Shown here in pieces: positions 39,575 through 52,200 of a DNA stretch of 64,000 nt. Source of the stretch: Sphingobacterium yanglingense (GTDB taxonomy: Bacteria; Bacteroidota; Bacteroidia; Sphingobacteriales; Sphingobacteriaceae). The notes beneath the pieces were generated by a model, which made no database searches, had not been told where the DNA came from, and saw nothing but the letters and a program-made list of their open reading frames with translations. The position numbers and the translations under genes were made by a program. The stretch is taken from the NCBI RefSeq assembly GCF_004363245.1, contig NZ_SNYV01000014.1:558001-622000 (forward strand), written 5' to 3'. The stretch's first letter is position 1. Each line of letters opens with the position of its first letter.

Positions 39575-41242
39575 TTACAATTCCTCAATCTTATGAGATA
39601 GTAATCTAGCTCTGATGGTGGGATAAACTGTGCCACTAAGTGTATTAACAGTCATACTAAAGTATGTTGATATAGGATTGCTATTTGCTTCTACTAAGTT
39701 GGATAGAACATATCCTGTTACTTCTTGAACAACAATTGGCGGAGCTGAAGGGGATGTGTGGGGGTTCATTAGAGAGTTTATTTCCAAAGAACTCTCCACT
39801 ATGCTAGAGCTTGTTAATCTAAAATAAATAGTAAACTTTCTTGTAAAGACATTTTCATGGTCTCCGATATTTACGTTTTGGTAAGTCTTTTGAATTGTAC
39901 TAAGTATATTTGCAGCTCCTCCTCCTGGTGCGGTATTCGATCTCTTTATTCCGTATCCGAAATTTACGATATTTCCATCTGTTATATTTTTCATATATAA
40001 GTCAGCAACTAGTGTCACTTTGTACCATTTACCAATGATAGGGTGTAGTATGTCTAGATTTTCACTATGACGCCGGCTCAGTCCAGTAGACGTTAAGGGG
40101 GGCATCTCGATAAGTAGAGTTTTCCTTTTACCTAGTAAGCTATTTACATAATCCTTGACAGCCTTAGAGGAAGGTACACTTGAAACATTGTCGCTCAGCG
40201 CAGTTTCATCAAAGGACATAGATCCAATGTTATGTGAATTTGCTTCTGAATATCTAATGTTCTTAAAAGAAGATGTGTCTAAATCTACCATGCGCTGTTC
40301 TCCACTATTTGTTTTAATGTAGATTTGGTGTTGCGCTGTTACATGCTTAAAAGCATTTAACTTGTTTACAAGTGCATCCTCTAATTGAGACTGAACAACA
40401 AATTCATTATACATGGTAGCGGGCTTACCTGTTACTCTTCCATTAAATTGAGCGCTAGGGGTAGATGCGGTTTCGAAACTATTTAATGTAAGTTGAGATG
40501 TTCCTATAATTAATCTTGCATTTGTATCTTTTGTAATTGAAAGGCCTCCGTTAGATCCTGAATTATCTAATCCAAAGCTTACTTGGTTATTAGTTAATGA
40601 AATGTGTGATTTAGTTACTCCATCTGCTCCGATATTATACATCTGCCCAATACCATTTAAATATCGTAAGTTAAGTCCTTCGGTTAATACATCATTTTCA
40701 TATCCATTTATGTGAATAGTATTAGAAGTTTTGTTATTCCCTAGACCTGTGGTTATAGATTGTAGATTAGGAATTGGTATAGCTGTTATCAAAGCATTAA
40801 CCTCCGATTTTGTATAATAGTTTGTTAGATCGGCCTCGATACTATCCCGCCATGTCATAGATACTGGATCGTATATCCGCAGCTTATGTGATGTGGTATT
40901 ATAGAATAATTTGGGGCTGTTTTCAGAAACAGGAGTTCCAATTGTATCCACAGGGCCAGCAGGTATCCCCATCAAAGCAAGTTCTTCCAGCTTATTTTTA
41001 AAAGCTAAGGTGAAATTTTCCTGTGATAATCCCTTGCCAGCTTCTTTATCTACTTTTGCTTCTAATGCGGCGGTAAATATTTGATGGTTTTCTGTGATTT
41101 CCTGTTCTAATCGATCGCGTAGTAATTTAACCAGCTCACGCAATTTAACGCCTTGCGTCTGATTGAGCGTAGGGTTGTAGGGTACATTTGACTTGATTAC
41201 ACCATCGATGTAACTGTCTTCAATAGGAGGGATTTGTGCCAT
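39575..41242 (-). CDS. Phage-tail-fibre-like protein, last gene of the island array
   Basis: Protein of 555 aa with no signal peptide. Several segments are words common in phage tail fibres: KVDKEAGKGLSQENFT with a following FKNKLEEL (~64-89), YYTKSEVNALITAI (~147-160) and SVPSSKAVKDYVNSLLGK (~350-368). An N-terminal proline-rich helical region (~1-60) could anchor it, and the C-terminal ~160 residues (from KTLLIEMPPL) look like a beta-sandwich receptor-binding tip. It is more A/T-rich than its neighbours, suggesting separate origin. It is the promoter-distal gene, 34 bp after the 1645-aa gene. The tail-fibre resemblance is by motif only. Confidence 0.65.
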   Translation of the reverse strand: MAQIPPIEDSYIDGVIKSNVPYNPTLNQTQGVKLRELVKLLRDRLEQEITENHQIFTAALEAKVDKEAGKGLSQENFTLAFKNKLEELALMGIPAGPVDTIGTPVSENSPKLFYNTTSHKLRIYDPVSMTWRDSIEADLTNYYTKSEVNALITAIPIPNLQSITTGLGNNKTSNTIHINGYENDVLTEGLNLRYLNGIGQMYNIGADGVTKSHISLTNNQVSFGLDNSGSNGGLSITKDTNARLIIGTSQLTLNSFETASTPSAQFNGRVTGKPATMYNEFVVQSQLEDALVNKLNAFKHVTAQHQIYIKTNSGEQRMVDLDTSSFKNIRYSEANSHNIGSMSFDETALSDNVSSVPSSKAVKDYVNSLLGKRKTLLIEMPPLTSTGLSRRHSENLDILHPIIGKWYKVTLVADLYMKNITDGNIVNFGYGIKRSNTAPGGGAANILSTIQKTYQNVNIGDHENVFTRKFTIYFRLTSSSIVESSLEINSLMNPHTSPSAPPIVVQEVTGYVLSNLVEANSNPISTYFSMTVNTLSGTVYPTIRARLLSHKIEEL

Positions 41243-41276
41243 AATTATCGTTTTTATATGATTACTATTTCTTTTC

Positions 41277-44200
41277 TTAAATTGTTATGATTTCATCTTG
41301 CAGGTTGAATATGCCTATCGTGCTCTCTACGCTCAGCTTGTAGCGATCATAGATGCGGTCACCATCTTCATCTATACGGTTGGTAGGATGAGGCAGGATA
41401 TAGGACATTGGCTCGTTCGAAGCTGGCGCCACCACCTGATAGACGTTTTCCCAATTACCTACACGATTCATCTTGTAGAGGTAGTACGAATAGTCTTTAC
41501 CTATCGGGGGCCATTCCAGTCGGGTCAAAGCTGCGTTGAAACTGATTTCAGGCGCTAAAGGTCTTTTGCTATCCACAATATGGACTTCAAGAGGAAGAGA
41601 GGGCAAGCTTAATATATCCTCCGCAACATTATTCTCATTGACAATCGACCGTATACCAGCCAGTCTGTAGTATATCGTCCTGCCAAAAGGTACTTCGGCC
41701 ATTCCATCAAATGTTTCCGACACCCAATACCCTTCCGGATTGTATTCACCAAGAGCTACATCCACATAGTTGGTATTGCCCATCATTACATCCAGTTTTT
41801 CCGGGTATTCAAACCGATAGATTCGGATTTTTGTAATGCGGTCATCTATATTGATATTGGCGATCTGAAAACTTATCATTGGTGGTACCAAGTCGTTGGT
41901 GACATCCGTGTTATCAATAAATGCCTTAATTTGTGGTGCTTCAGATGGAACCGACTGCAGTATTTCAACAGGACCAGCAAAAGGACTTAGCGGACCTGGT
42001 GTCAGCTGATTATCTATTTCCACTGCCGAGTAAAAGTAGAGTTGTCTCGAATTGCCATTCAGCGTATAATCCGTAAACCGCAGATACCAAGTGCTCGTCT
42101 CGTTCGGTTTTTTAAATTTCCGGGCCATAGGGTACGGATTAAAACGGGGATCATTCTGATCCAAGAGTTTTCCATCGGTATCCCTTAGTACAGGCAAAGT
42201 ATTTTCCGTAAGCAGACCTTCATCCAGGTATTCAAATAAAGGCGGCTGTTCGGTCAGTGGCATTAAGGTAGCTTGTATTGCGCGACGGTATTTTTCCGTT
42301 TTGATAGCCATACTATCCGTAGGTAAGACCAGTCCCGTCTTATCAGGGATTGGAAATCCGTACGGAGCGGGTATTGCAGGATACATTTTAAAATATCCCT
42401 CATTCAACGGGTCAAATACCAGGTTGACCAGCTCGGAGTATCGCTGTTCGTAAAAAAGATCTTCCGTAAGCCCTTGCAGATCCTCGACGATCTGTTGCTT
42501 TGTTTGCGCACTGTACAGCGCATCCAACACCTCGTTGTGATCCGTTCTGTAAAAGATATGACCGAACGGGCGCCTTGCTGATCCAGCTCCAATAGGAGCG
42601 ACTTTGATATCCAAGGTAAAAGCTGCCCGTTTGGTCGCATCCGGCCGTACCTTTAATGAGGACACTGATGGCATCTCGATAGGTTGCGGCTTCACAATAT
42701 TTCGAGCTAGCAGGACCATAGGCATGGTTAGCGTGGAGAGAAGATTGCTTTTTCTCGTGTCGAGACTTTGCAAAGCCATCAAGGTTCTGCGATCATTCGC
42801 TCCATTAGCAGGTAAAATATTGCTTCGGTTGAAAATATATGGAGAGGGTTCGGTAAAAAAATATGCTTTGTAGCCCGGGTGAAAATTCACGGGTATCGTA
42901 GCAGTCGGCACCTCGGGTACATAGATTGGGTTTTCAATATAGTCCGCATCATAGATATACAGTTCCAATGGAGACAGCTCTTCTATACGCACCACCTGTA
43001 TTTCTTTCGAGGTTGTGTCGGTCGTTGTTGCCGATACAGGCATACGTACGATTCCTTTATACCATTCCACATGCGCATTGTGAATCGTTTCAGGATTGTT
43101 TGCGGCAGGTGTATCTGGCTTATACGGAATATTGGATTGCGGATGCTCGGCTAGGGTATAAGATGGGAATACGATCTTGTAATAACCCGGTAATCTATCC
43201 TCTTCCGGGATTTCACTGCCGAATAAGGAAGTAACCTGAGCAGGTTGATGTATACCCCCGATCCAGAAATGATTGGCATTACCTTCTGCATCCACCAAGG
43301 TTTCAATTTCGGCTTGATTGGGATCAGCAAAGGAGACCAGAGGTACGGTCTTCTCTAGTTTTTGCCAATTGTTTGCATCGCCCAGATTCTCTACCACAGA
43401 GAATTTGTTGCCTGCAGAAGGAATTATCCAAGACGAACTCTTGCCAAACATCGGATTTTCTGGATCAGCATCCGAGATTAGCGATTCCTCCACATTTTTA
43501 TAAATAGTGATTTCTAAGCCGCTTCCCGTATTTTGCAAAGAATGTACTCTAAAAGAACCTTCTGTAGTATTCAGCATACTGTTTGCAAATCTTGGTAAAT
43601 CGGCCGTCGGTACTACTGGAATGGCTGTAGTGCCGTCCAATGACGTAAATCCTCCCGTTGTAATCCGCAGGAGCTGATCATTGTCCGCGACCTCTAGTAG
43701 ACGGGTTATTTTACCCACCACTTCGTACATTGTTCTATCCAAAAAGAGCGGCCTAACCTGATTCGCTCGGGCTACTTGAGTCAGTTCCGTTACGTCCTGA
43801 TAATCCACATAACTCACATCCACAATATCTACCCAGTCGAAGGTAACCCGCGTCAATGAGGTGTCGGCATCCGGAAACTGTAGCATCCGACCGGCTGTCC
43901 AGCCCTGTTCCGTATCCGTCGTAAAAACAATAGGGTCTTCCTCTTGTATATATTGGACAGAAGGGTTTATCGGTGGCAGGATACGCTGAGACAATGAGAT
44001 AGTCGTCTCGTCCGAAGAAGCCTCCTCACTCCGCAAAGAAGATCTAAAGAACCAGTCGATTCCGTATATCGCGTAGTGATGTATTCCGTTCTCCCGTACC
44101 ATGTGTATATAGAGGCTGTCTTCCTGATCGAGTAAGGGGACAGGTTCCAATACCCCGTTTGGATTATCCGTGTCATAGGCATAATACAACTGACCATCAT

Positions 44201-46214
44201 ATCCCGGTTCTTGGGTTATTTCCGGTTTCACATAATCGGGGTTATTATTCTTTCTATATTCTATTCCATATAAAATGCTTTTGGTCTGCGTGAAGGCATT
44301 AGCATTCAGTACTGTGGCATTTTCGGCGAAAAAATCAAAATTGTCGTACTCAAAGCTTTCTTTTTCGCGACCAATATTGATAACACGGACAGGCGCCACT
44401 AGACTATATCCATTGCTATCCACTATGTCGTTCATACTGGAGTCCTCTGCAGGGAACCCATACTTCAACGGGCGTATTTTGGGATTTTGAGACGTACGTC
44501 GATCTTGGATAGATGTAGGTAGCGAAGTGTATCGATGTTCTGATACCTGAACTGCTCCAGCCGTTTTGGTCGTATACCGCACTTGGTAAATATATTTACC
44601 GGTATTTGTGGGTTGTACAGTATGATCGATATGTCCTAGACCAAACATCCGTGCGATATGGTAGTCCATGGCTAGCATATTCAACGTGTCCAGGTTACTT
44701 ACCTTGATTTCTTCCTGTAGGTCCAATTCCCCATTTATACGGGACAATGTTTCCATTGCTCTAGGATCAGTTTCAGATAGCAAGAGGTATTTTTCTACCA
44801 GTTCCCTGATCGATTGATCATCAGGTGTACCTTGATTCCATTTATTTCTGTAATTAGATGCCCGAACCGTGGTGCCCCCATTGTAATGTGGCCACAGATG
44901 ATCGATCATTTTCTCTGCCGTCTCTAGGTTATTGAAGACAAGGTTGTCGTCTAGCGAGAGCGCAAAGCCACTACCTATTTCTTCCCAGTCAGATTCTTGT
45001 ATGGGTTGTAAGAGCGAAGCATAGCTATGCAGCACAATCTCCTTGATTGAAATGCCGATTTCCTTTTTTATCCTGATTTTACGGATATTATCCGCCATGA
45101 AATCAATAGTTTTGTTTTCATTTGCGGTAAGAATTTCAGTTTGGTAAGAATTAATGAGCGATTCGTTCTCCTGAGCTGTAAAAGTATTTGCAGATGCTGC
45201 TTCCAGTCGGATGGATTTTTGTGTACTGGCCAGATTTGCAAGCTGTACCGCTACCTGATGAAAGCTATTTCCCCGCACCTCTAGTCCAATCACGCCGTTG
45301 TACGCATCAATAAATTCTTTAGGTTGGGATAGTGGGTTAATGGTGCGTAAGCGTATAGTATATTGTGCCGCGTCCTCAAATGTCATTTTCACATATTCCG
45401 TCCCTCTGCTGTTATTAAAGACGTAGGTCCACTGTCTATTTCTATGGTCTATAGCCGGGATATGGTAGTTTAGATTTAGCTGTAGCCCATTGCTCGGTCG
45501 GTATGGCGCACGGAATATCCGGACGAAATCATCTTTTTTATTATACCCCGTGTTTGGGATCGGTTTATTTTCGAAGTAATTGCCCTTTGCCAGGTGTTTG
45601 TCCGCAAGATCCCCGGCAAACATCCAGCGAAGATGTATCCCGGCGACGATGCCGTCGTGGCCATCCGAGCCTACCGCCTGTAAGTATAGACTGTCCGAAT
45701 TATTGTATGGGCTTAGGCCACTTACATCTGTACATAGTTGTAGCCCCAGTGCTTCGATTTCCCGCTGTATTTCCCAAAAATCAGTAAGAAACTCCAGTAG
45801 TGCATCCTGTAGCAGTTGAAGCTGTTCATTGGTGAGCCTGTCCGCTATAGACTTTATGACTTCAAAAAGCTGCAGGATACTGCCGAATATCGCTTCGTAT
45901 GATTTATTGCTATAATCAAGATATCCCGTATAAAAATCATCAAATAGGAAGTCAAAGTCCTCGAAGTCTCCATAGAAATAGTCGTCCTGAATAGGAGAGT
46001 CGCTAGGGGGGATACTTTGGAGTTCTGCTAGTATATATATAGTTTGTATATAGAGCTTTTTCAGACTGTCATTTTCCATATTCCGCAGCTTTTCCAGTAG
46101 CGAAGTATAGCTGTCCAGCAGCCCCGCTTGTTCCGCCTGATATATGGCAGATAAGCAGCTGGATACGGATTCAAAATCCGCGTAAAAAGCATTTATATTT
46201 TTGATACTTTCCAT
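41277..46214 (-). CDS. Giant protein of unknown function (1645 aa)
   Basis: I do not recognise this 1645-aa protein. It has no signal peptide and no clear membrane segment. Residues ~1-160 are helical and acidic (SLLEKLRNMENDSLKKL, and FDFLFDDFYTGYLDYS), and from about 165 it becomes a long chain of beta-rich segments, beginning LYLQAVGSDGHDGIVAGIHLRW. The C-terminal ~300 residues resemble fibronectin-III-type repeats (APQIKAFIDNTDV..., SFQIANINIDDRITKIRIYR, LAPEISFNAALTRLEWPP). It follows the 2092-aa gene by 46 bp and precedes the tail-fibre-like gene by 34 bp, so it is likely structural within a multi-protein assembly (inference). Confidence 0.75.
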   Translation of the reverse strand: MESIKNINAFYADFESVSSCLSAIYQAEQAGLLDSYTSLLEKLRNMENDSLKKLYIQTIYILAELQSIPPSDSPIQDDYFYGDFEDFDFLFDDFYTGYLDYSNKSYEAIFGSILQLFEVIKSIADRLTNEQLQLLQDALLEFLTDFWEIQREIEALGLQLCTDVSGLSPYNNSDSLYLQAVGSDGHDGIVAGIHLRWMFAGDLADKHLAKGNYFENKPIPNTGYNKKDDFVRIFRAPYRPSNGLQLNLNYHIPAIDHRNRQWTYVFNNSRGTEYVKMTFEDAAQYTIRLRTINPLSQPKEFIDAYNGVIGLEVRGNSFHQVAVQLANLASTQKSIRLEAASANTFTAQENESLINSYQTEILTANENKTIDFMADNIRKIRIKKEIGISIKEIVLHSYASLLQPIQESDWEEIGSGFALSLDDNLVFNNLETAEKMIDHLWPHYNGGTTVRASNYRNKWNQGTPDDQSIRELVEKYLLLSETDPRAMETLSRINGELDLQEEIKVSNLDTLNMLAMDYHIARMFGLGHIDHTVQPTNTGKYIYQVRYTTKTAGAVQVSEHRYTSLPTSIQDRRTSQNPKIRPLKYGFPAEDSSMNDIVDSNGYSLVAPVRVINIGREKESFEYDNFDFFAENATVLNANAFTQTKSILYGIEYRKNNNPDYVKPEITQEPGYDGQLYYAYDTDNPNGVLEPVPLLDQEDSLYIHMVRENGIHHYAIYGIDWFFRSSLRSEEASSDETTISLSQRILPPINPSVQYIQEEDPIVFTTDTEQGWTAGRMLQFPDADTSLTRVTFDWVDIVDVSYVDYQDVTELTQVARANQVRPLFLDRTMYEVVGKITRLLEVADNDQLLRITTGGFTSLDGTTAIPVVPTADLPRFANSMLNTTEGSFRVHSLQNTGSGLEITIYKNVEESLISDADPENPMFGKSSSWIIPSAGNKFSVVENLGDANNWQKLEKTVPLVSFADPNQAEIETLVDAEGNANHFWIGGIHQPAQVTSLFGSEIPEEDRLPGYYKIVFPSYTLAEHPQSNIPYKPDTPAANNPETIHNAHVEWYKGIVRMPVSATTTDTTSKEIQVVRIEELSPLELYIYDADYIENPIYVPEVPTATIPVNFHPGYKAYFFTEPSPYIFNRSNILPANGANDRRTLMALQSLDTRKSNLLSTLTMPMVLLARNIVKPQPIEMPSVSSLKVRPDATKRAAFTLDIKVAPIGAGSARRPFGHIFYRTDHNEVLDALYSAQTKQQIVEDLQGLTEDLFYEQRYSELVNLVFDPLNEGYFKMYPAIPAPYGFPIPDKTGLVLPTDSMAIKTEKYRRAIQATLMPLTEQPPLFEYLDEGLLTENTLPVLRDTDGKLLDQNDPRFNPYPMARKFKKPNETSTWYLRFTDYTLNGNSRQLYFYSAVEIDNQLTPGPLSPFAGPVEILQSVPSEAPQIKAFIDNTDVTNDLVPPMISFQIANINIDDRITKIRIYRFEYPEKLDVMMGNTNYVDVALGEYNPEGYWVSETFDGMAEVPFGRTIYYRLAGIRSIVNENNVAEDILSLPSLPLEVHIVDSKRPLAPEISFNAALTRLEWPPIGKDYSYYLYKMNRVGNWENVYQVVAPASNEPMSYILPHPTNRIDEDGDRIYDRYKLSVESTIGIFNLQDEIITI

Positions 46215-46260
46215 TGTTACTCTTTTAATTTACCTTTTTATAAATCTTTTTAGCTACGCA

Positions 46261-49200
46261 CTAGGTTGTAGTGATCGATACCGATGCACTGATATACTCT
46301 TCAAAGAGCGAGTTATATCCTTCTCCATCAAACTTCTTATACCTGAATCGGAACGCATATGAATCGGACAGAATACTTAGCTGGTCATTTGATAAAAGTA
46401 CCGCCGAGGTATCGCGGTTGTGTACCGCTTTCACCGTATCGTCCTTTACAAAATCTGGCCCGTTCAGCTTTCCTAAGAGTAGGGTGTCCGTGCGATCCGC
46501 TTCCACCAGATTCGGGTTATTGAAAGGCTCCGGATTATGGATCAATACGGCGATTATACGTTTGTTCTGCGTAGTAGGATCTATATTGATGATCGGTTGT
46601 ATGACTGTCGTTTCAAATTGGTCAATCTTGTTTATTTTCAGACCACCGAATAGAACCCGGTCAAATTTAAAGGCATAGCGCATGATATTCGTATCATTAG
46701 CCTCGTAGTTATCTAACCATAATCTAGATACCGTATCCATGATGTACTGTTCCTCCAGATTTAGTTCGATCGCATGCACGGTGTAGTTCGCTGCCTGCTC
46801 TTCGAATGTTGCAAATCGGGATGTCATCACTGCAAAGCGATGTACTTCGGCCGTTTGTAAGGCCTGACCCACAGGCTGGTATTCCGATTCAAATACTGCC
46901 GTATACAACCTGTTGGGCAAAAGCATTGGAAATTTATAGACACCTTTCTTCTTACGTTTGCTGATATTGATCGGACTCAGGTTACACCCGTCTTGTATAG
47001 CAGCCCTATTTAACAGATACAATGCCTGTTGGTCAGGAGGAAGACTTTTATAATTACTGTCTGTGATCAATTGTTCAGGCATATCTTCCCATTGCAATTC
47101 CGGTCGGAGCGCCTCCCCATAAGGATCCAAAAGCTGAATAGTGAGCTTACTTTGCACAGCGGCTGCACCTTGATACGTGGCCCAATTGCTATACATCGCG
47201 TTGATATACGATTTGTTGAATAGTAGTGCAATTTCTGCATCCGCGTGAAATACGGGCTTGCTACGTTCAAACCGCCCCAATGCATCCGGGAACGAACGTT
47301 CATAGTCAATGTAATGTTTCAGGTTCGAAAGCTTAAAGCTATCCGCTCGGTCTTCATTGCGCAATTTCTTATAGACAGCACTCTGTTGGTGGAAGTGACC
47401 GATAGGGCCTGCCGTTCTAAAGCCATAGACAAAGTTTTTCTGTCTCGCGCCATTGGTATCCTTGTTTACAATATCCCGTACTTTAATGGCGACAGCGAAT
47501 ATCGTATTCGGTCTCCAGATCGGTTGAATGGTACGGTTTAGCGTCGTATGGACAAGCTGGTTTTCCGTGATAAAGCCTTCTCTAGTGATCTGGTTGTCGG
47601 ATATCAGCTGTTGTGTCACGAGGTCTTGCAGGGTTACCGCATTCAGTTCAGTTCTGTAACTTCTGGATAGGCTAGGTTCGAGCTCCGCAGGAATAGCGGT
47701 CTCCAGTTTGACCTCTTTATTGATATAGATACTCAGTTTGTTGGTTGCCCGTGATAGGGTACCCGTTATCTGCACATATTGGGTCATCGGTACAAACCCG
47801 GTCTCACAATCTAGCGTGTATTCGCAGCTCGCTGTATTTACGGATACACTATCTCCATGATAGGCGGTGAATAGGACCGTGTATTTAGGCAATTTCGTGC
47901 TGGCTCTATAGTCATGGTAGAGCAATACCTCTTCACGGCGGTCGATATGTAGGCTGAATCCTTTTTTATATCCCGAACTATTTTCCTCAAATACCTTGGT
48001 CAATAACGTACTTATTCCGCGATCGTTGATACCCAGCATGACCGTTAGACCAAACGAAAAATCCCCATTTTCTACAATCAGGTTTGCAGCGTTCCTTACG
48101 ACCAGACTGTCCGATTTCGCAACAAATGACAATCCCTTTCTTTTTTCAAGCCAGTCGATAGGAGAGGTCGACCAGTACATATCAGTGCTAAAAGGTCTGT
48201 TGGAGAATATCCCGTTGTTATTGCCCGTTTGGTCGATAGGATCAGGACCTTTCCAGTAGCCAATGAGTCCAGGAAGTTGTGCTGTATTGCCCTGTACGAT
48301 CTCTTGGCCGTTTAGCGCCCTATTAAACAAGAACGTATCGGACACCGATTTTTTGGTTTCGATCGTATGGTTATACATCTGCGCAGGCGTATCCAATAAT
48401 TTATAATAACCTCCGATTTGTAAATCCCCCAAGAAGTTCAGCGGTTTTCGGTCGAAAAGTTCAATGACGATTTTGTTTATCGGTTCGTTTTGTTGATTGT
48501 ACAGGATAGATTGCCCATTCGGATCAGGTTGTAAAGGTGACGTTTTTACCAGATGTTCAACTTTTCTTTTTCTACCAAAGAAAAGAGGGATTTCGCGCGT
48601 TGTATAATACCTGATGTTGCCTATATTATCATTATAGCCAAACTCTAAACCAAAATAACCTAGCGGTTGGTCCAGTACAATCGAGATGGTTCCATTGTTC
48701 TGATCGATCTGTAGGTTGTTTATACTGCTACCTGTCCCTTGTCTTACTACAGCAGACAATCCTTTCAACTGAAAGGTAAGACCGTCTTTAAATCGACTCG
48801 ATCCGTCTGGATACTGCAGCCCTAGAGAATCATTGGTCCAATCGATACGGATCTGTTTTTCTATGTTTTCATAGCAGAATAGGTCCTTTCGGTTATAGTT
48901 CATGCCATCCAGCTCCATACCCACAGAGACCAGCTCCGAAGCCATGGTAAACATATTCTGCGACAGGAGGCGTATTTTGTTGTATCGATTGGGTTCGTCA
49001 AATTGCCAATAGCCATCTTTCAGCTCACGCAGGTTTATTTCCCCATTATTAGCATCCACTATAGCTGTTACGGCCTCATAGATATAATAAGGATCCCATC
49101 GATTGTTGGTCGGATTCCAGGAGAAGATATCGAGTCCTGCTATTTGCAGTTCATGGCTTACCTGATCCGTCAATCCCTTTTGTGTCGGTACGAGTTGTAG

Positions 49201-52200
49201 GTAATCCGATGGCAGTTGGTTTGCGTTACCACCTATTCTAGAAGCACTGCCCGGTTTTACTGCTTGGAGAAGATCAATGTCTATATAGCTGTCCAGCGGG
49301 ATAGTGATGTTTTCCACATCAGCCGGTGTGTTGAAATTATACTTCCAACTACTATGACCAGGTGCCGGTATATTTACCGTCACACCATCCGGAAGCTGCG
49401 TTCTGACATAATTCACCGGGAATATTTCTGTCGACAAAATGTTTTTGGCGGCAACAGGCATGTAACCTTCGGCATCGCTAGGAAGTTTCAAGATCTCTAT
49501 AGGCTGGCGTAGCGCGGAGTTGTCTTTGTTGAAGGTCCAACCGAGTTCTAATTTGAATTTGATATCCTTAAATGGCCACGGAAGATTGATGCCTATTACC
49601 AGTGCTCCATATATGCTGAATGGGTTTGGCGCTTCGGCTGCCAAGATTACTGCTACTGATATGCCGAACTTAAATTTCCATACTTTCAGATACGCATACC
49701 CTCCGAGGTTGATAGAGCCTCCCAGCTGCATCGGTTTGAAGCTGATAGCGCTTCGTATATGTATGAATGCACCCAATCCAACAGATACTGGCCCAAATTT
49801 CTTGTTAAAGTTAAATTCAGCACCTGCCCCCATGTTGATCCCTTTTGAAGAGATCATCAGATAGGCATATACCTGGAATATGGAGAGTACTTTAGCCTGT
49901 ATCCGGGCGGAGTCTGGGGTTTCGCGTCCCAGATTAATGTACCATGCCGACGAGTTCTTAAAAAAGAATGCTAGTTCCATGGTACCCTTTATGGATATAA
50001 TTCCACCGTCCCAAGAGCCACCTTCCGGCAGTCTGTAGTTGACACCTAGGCTCGTCATCACCGACTTACTGTCGATAGCCAGCAACGCACTGAACGGTGG
50101 GTCTACATCTTTGGTGAGGCCTATCCGATTGCGAATAATCCCTGCCTGTCCCTGTAATAGGAAGACGTCGGGTAGCCCCAGCATGATGAAGAGCTTGGAG
50201 GAGAACGTATACCCTTTATCATAAGAGGTGGCCAGTGAAATACCCGCTCCGACCGAGAAGCCCGATTTTGTCGCAAATTTATCGATTTCAATCCCTTCAC
50301 GTCCTGTAATCTTACTTTTCGCCTTATAATAATCCCACCAGGTAGCATCCTCTTTAAGCGGCGGTGTGGTTGCCGATTTTGCGGGCACATAGTGCTGTCC
50401 GATCAATCCTCTGAACCCATAGATACCTAATCCCGTTGGTCCTAGCGGAATCGGTATAGGGAGTTCTAGACCTATATCTACAATAAAGGCAGGAATCTTT
50501 GGATTCAAGCGCATAGCCGCAGAACCTACTAATCCGATCTTCGGTAGCGCAAAATCTACCGCTCCCGTATACTCTACACCGGCATTCGATCCGATGATGC
50601 TAGGATCCGGGTTACTCATACTGAGGTACCCTTTGAGGTAAAATGCCGCATTTTCTTTGCTGACATTGCCGGGTACGGTTACCTCCACACCGATCGCGTC
50701 GATGCTTGTATAATGATCAAATGGTTTGTCCGTATCGTTATGATCGGTGGTGAAATAATATTTTATACCGTCACCATTCGCTTTTACGCCCGCTCTTCCC
50801 GTATTGACCATACCATCAAAGCCAAAGTAACGGTACTTTCTTTCGACACCGTTTAACATACGGCTATGTGCACCAAAGCTAATCTGATTGACTTCGATAT
50901 TGACTGGTCCAATTTTTAGGCGGAATGCTTTTGGAATAACAAGGCTTCCCCCTTCAAATTCCATGTCCCCATTGTCCCAGATGCGAAAGCGCTGCACCTC
51001 GATCTGTTTAGGCAGCACTTGGCCCAGTCCCGGTATTTCAGCCAAAAAGTCCAGCCTACCCGCCACTTCAATATAGAAGCCCTTTGCTTCCTTACCGAGT
51101 TGCAGTTTGCTGATATGTACGTTCAGTATATTGGGCAATGTAATGGTGAAAAACTCGGTTTGCGGTTTGGCCGCTACCATGAACTCCCCATTGTCCAGTA
51201 CCTGCGCTTCGATATCGATGATCGCAGGACCTGCTCCCTGTTTGAATCCCGGTAGGGTGAGTGTTCCAGCTATATCGCATTGTTGGATCTGACCTTTGTT
51301 AAATCCTACTGAAAAGCGGTTCAGCTCCACCGCAAAATTGCCGAATTTTCGGTACAGGTAACCTTCCGATTCCAGTGCGATACGACCAGAAAGGCCTCCC
51401 GTGCCGATCAATAGGTCATCTGCTACAATAGCTATAGAGGGGCGTTCGGTATCTTCAATGCCCAATCCCTGATAAGCTACACTTGCCCGCTTTACATATA
51501 GTCCTGTAAAATCGGGGCCATAGCCTGCCAGATCCGCTTCCGGTATATTTTTCTTTTTACTCAGGTCGAGCTTTGCTTTCTGAAAATCGATGACAAATCC
51601 CGAATTCCCGATCTGGCATGGCCCTGGCAATAGCGATCCGCTAAGTTCTATTTCTGACCCCATACCCGCTTCGGTATCGGCATAGAACGTAGCTTCTACA
51701 AATTTAAATACGGCTTTCTTGTTGAGGTCCGGATTCCCTTGCGCGTCCAGTGGTTTCAGTATGTTGTGCGGAAATTCAATACCCGCCGACAGTGTAACTG
51801 TAGCCCTTACTTTAGGTGTGATCAGATTACGGATATAGCTTTCGATACCCGATGGCATGATGAGCTGGTAGAATTGCTGTAGGTTAGCTTTGGTCTGCTC
51901 CAGTCCGTCTGCCAGTATATATATCGCAAACATGACGGCCGACACCGCAGCTGGTATATTGGTGTTCTGGCGGATCAGATTCGCTAGAATCACTGCCGTT
52001 GGTTCTTCATCTACAGGCAGCGTCAGGTTGGCACTCGGATACAGAAAATTTATGGAATCGACCAAATTCTGGAACTTGGCGTCGATATCCAGTTCCGGAT
52101 CGATAAAGTAATTGATGATGTGCGCTATAACCTCGGCATCCGTTAGTTTGAAGAGCTGTAAGCCCAGCTCAAACATTGCATCCGGTTCGAATGAAAAACC

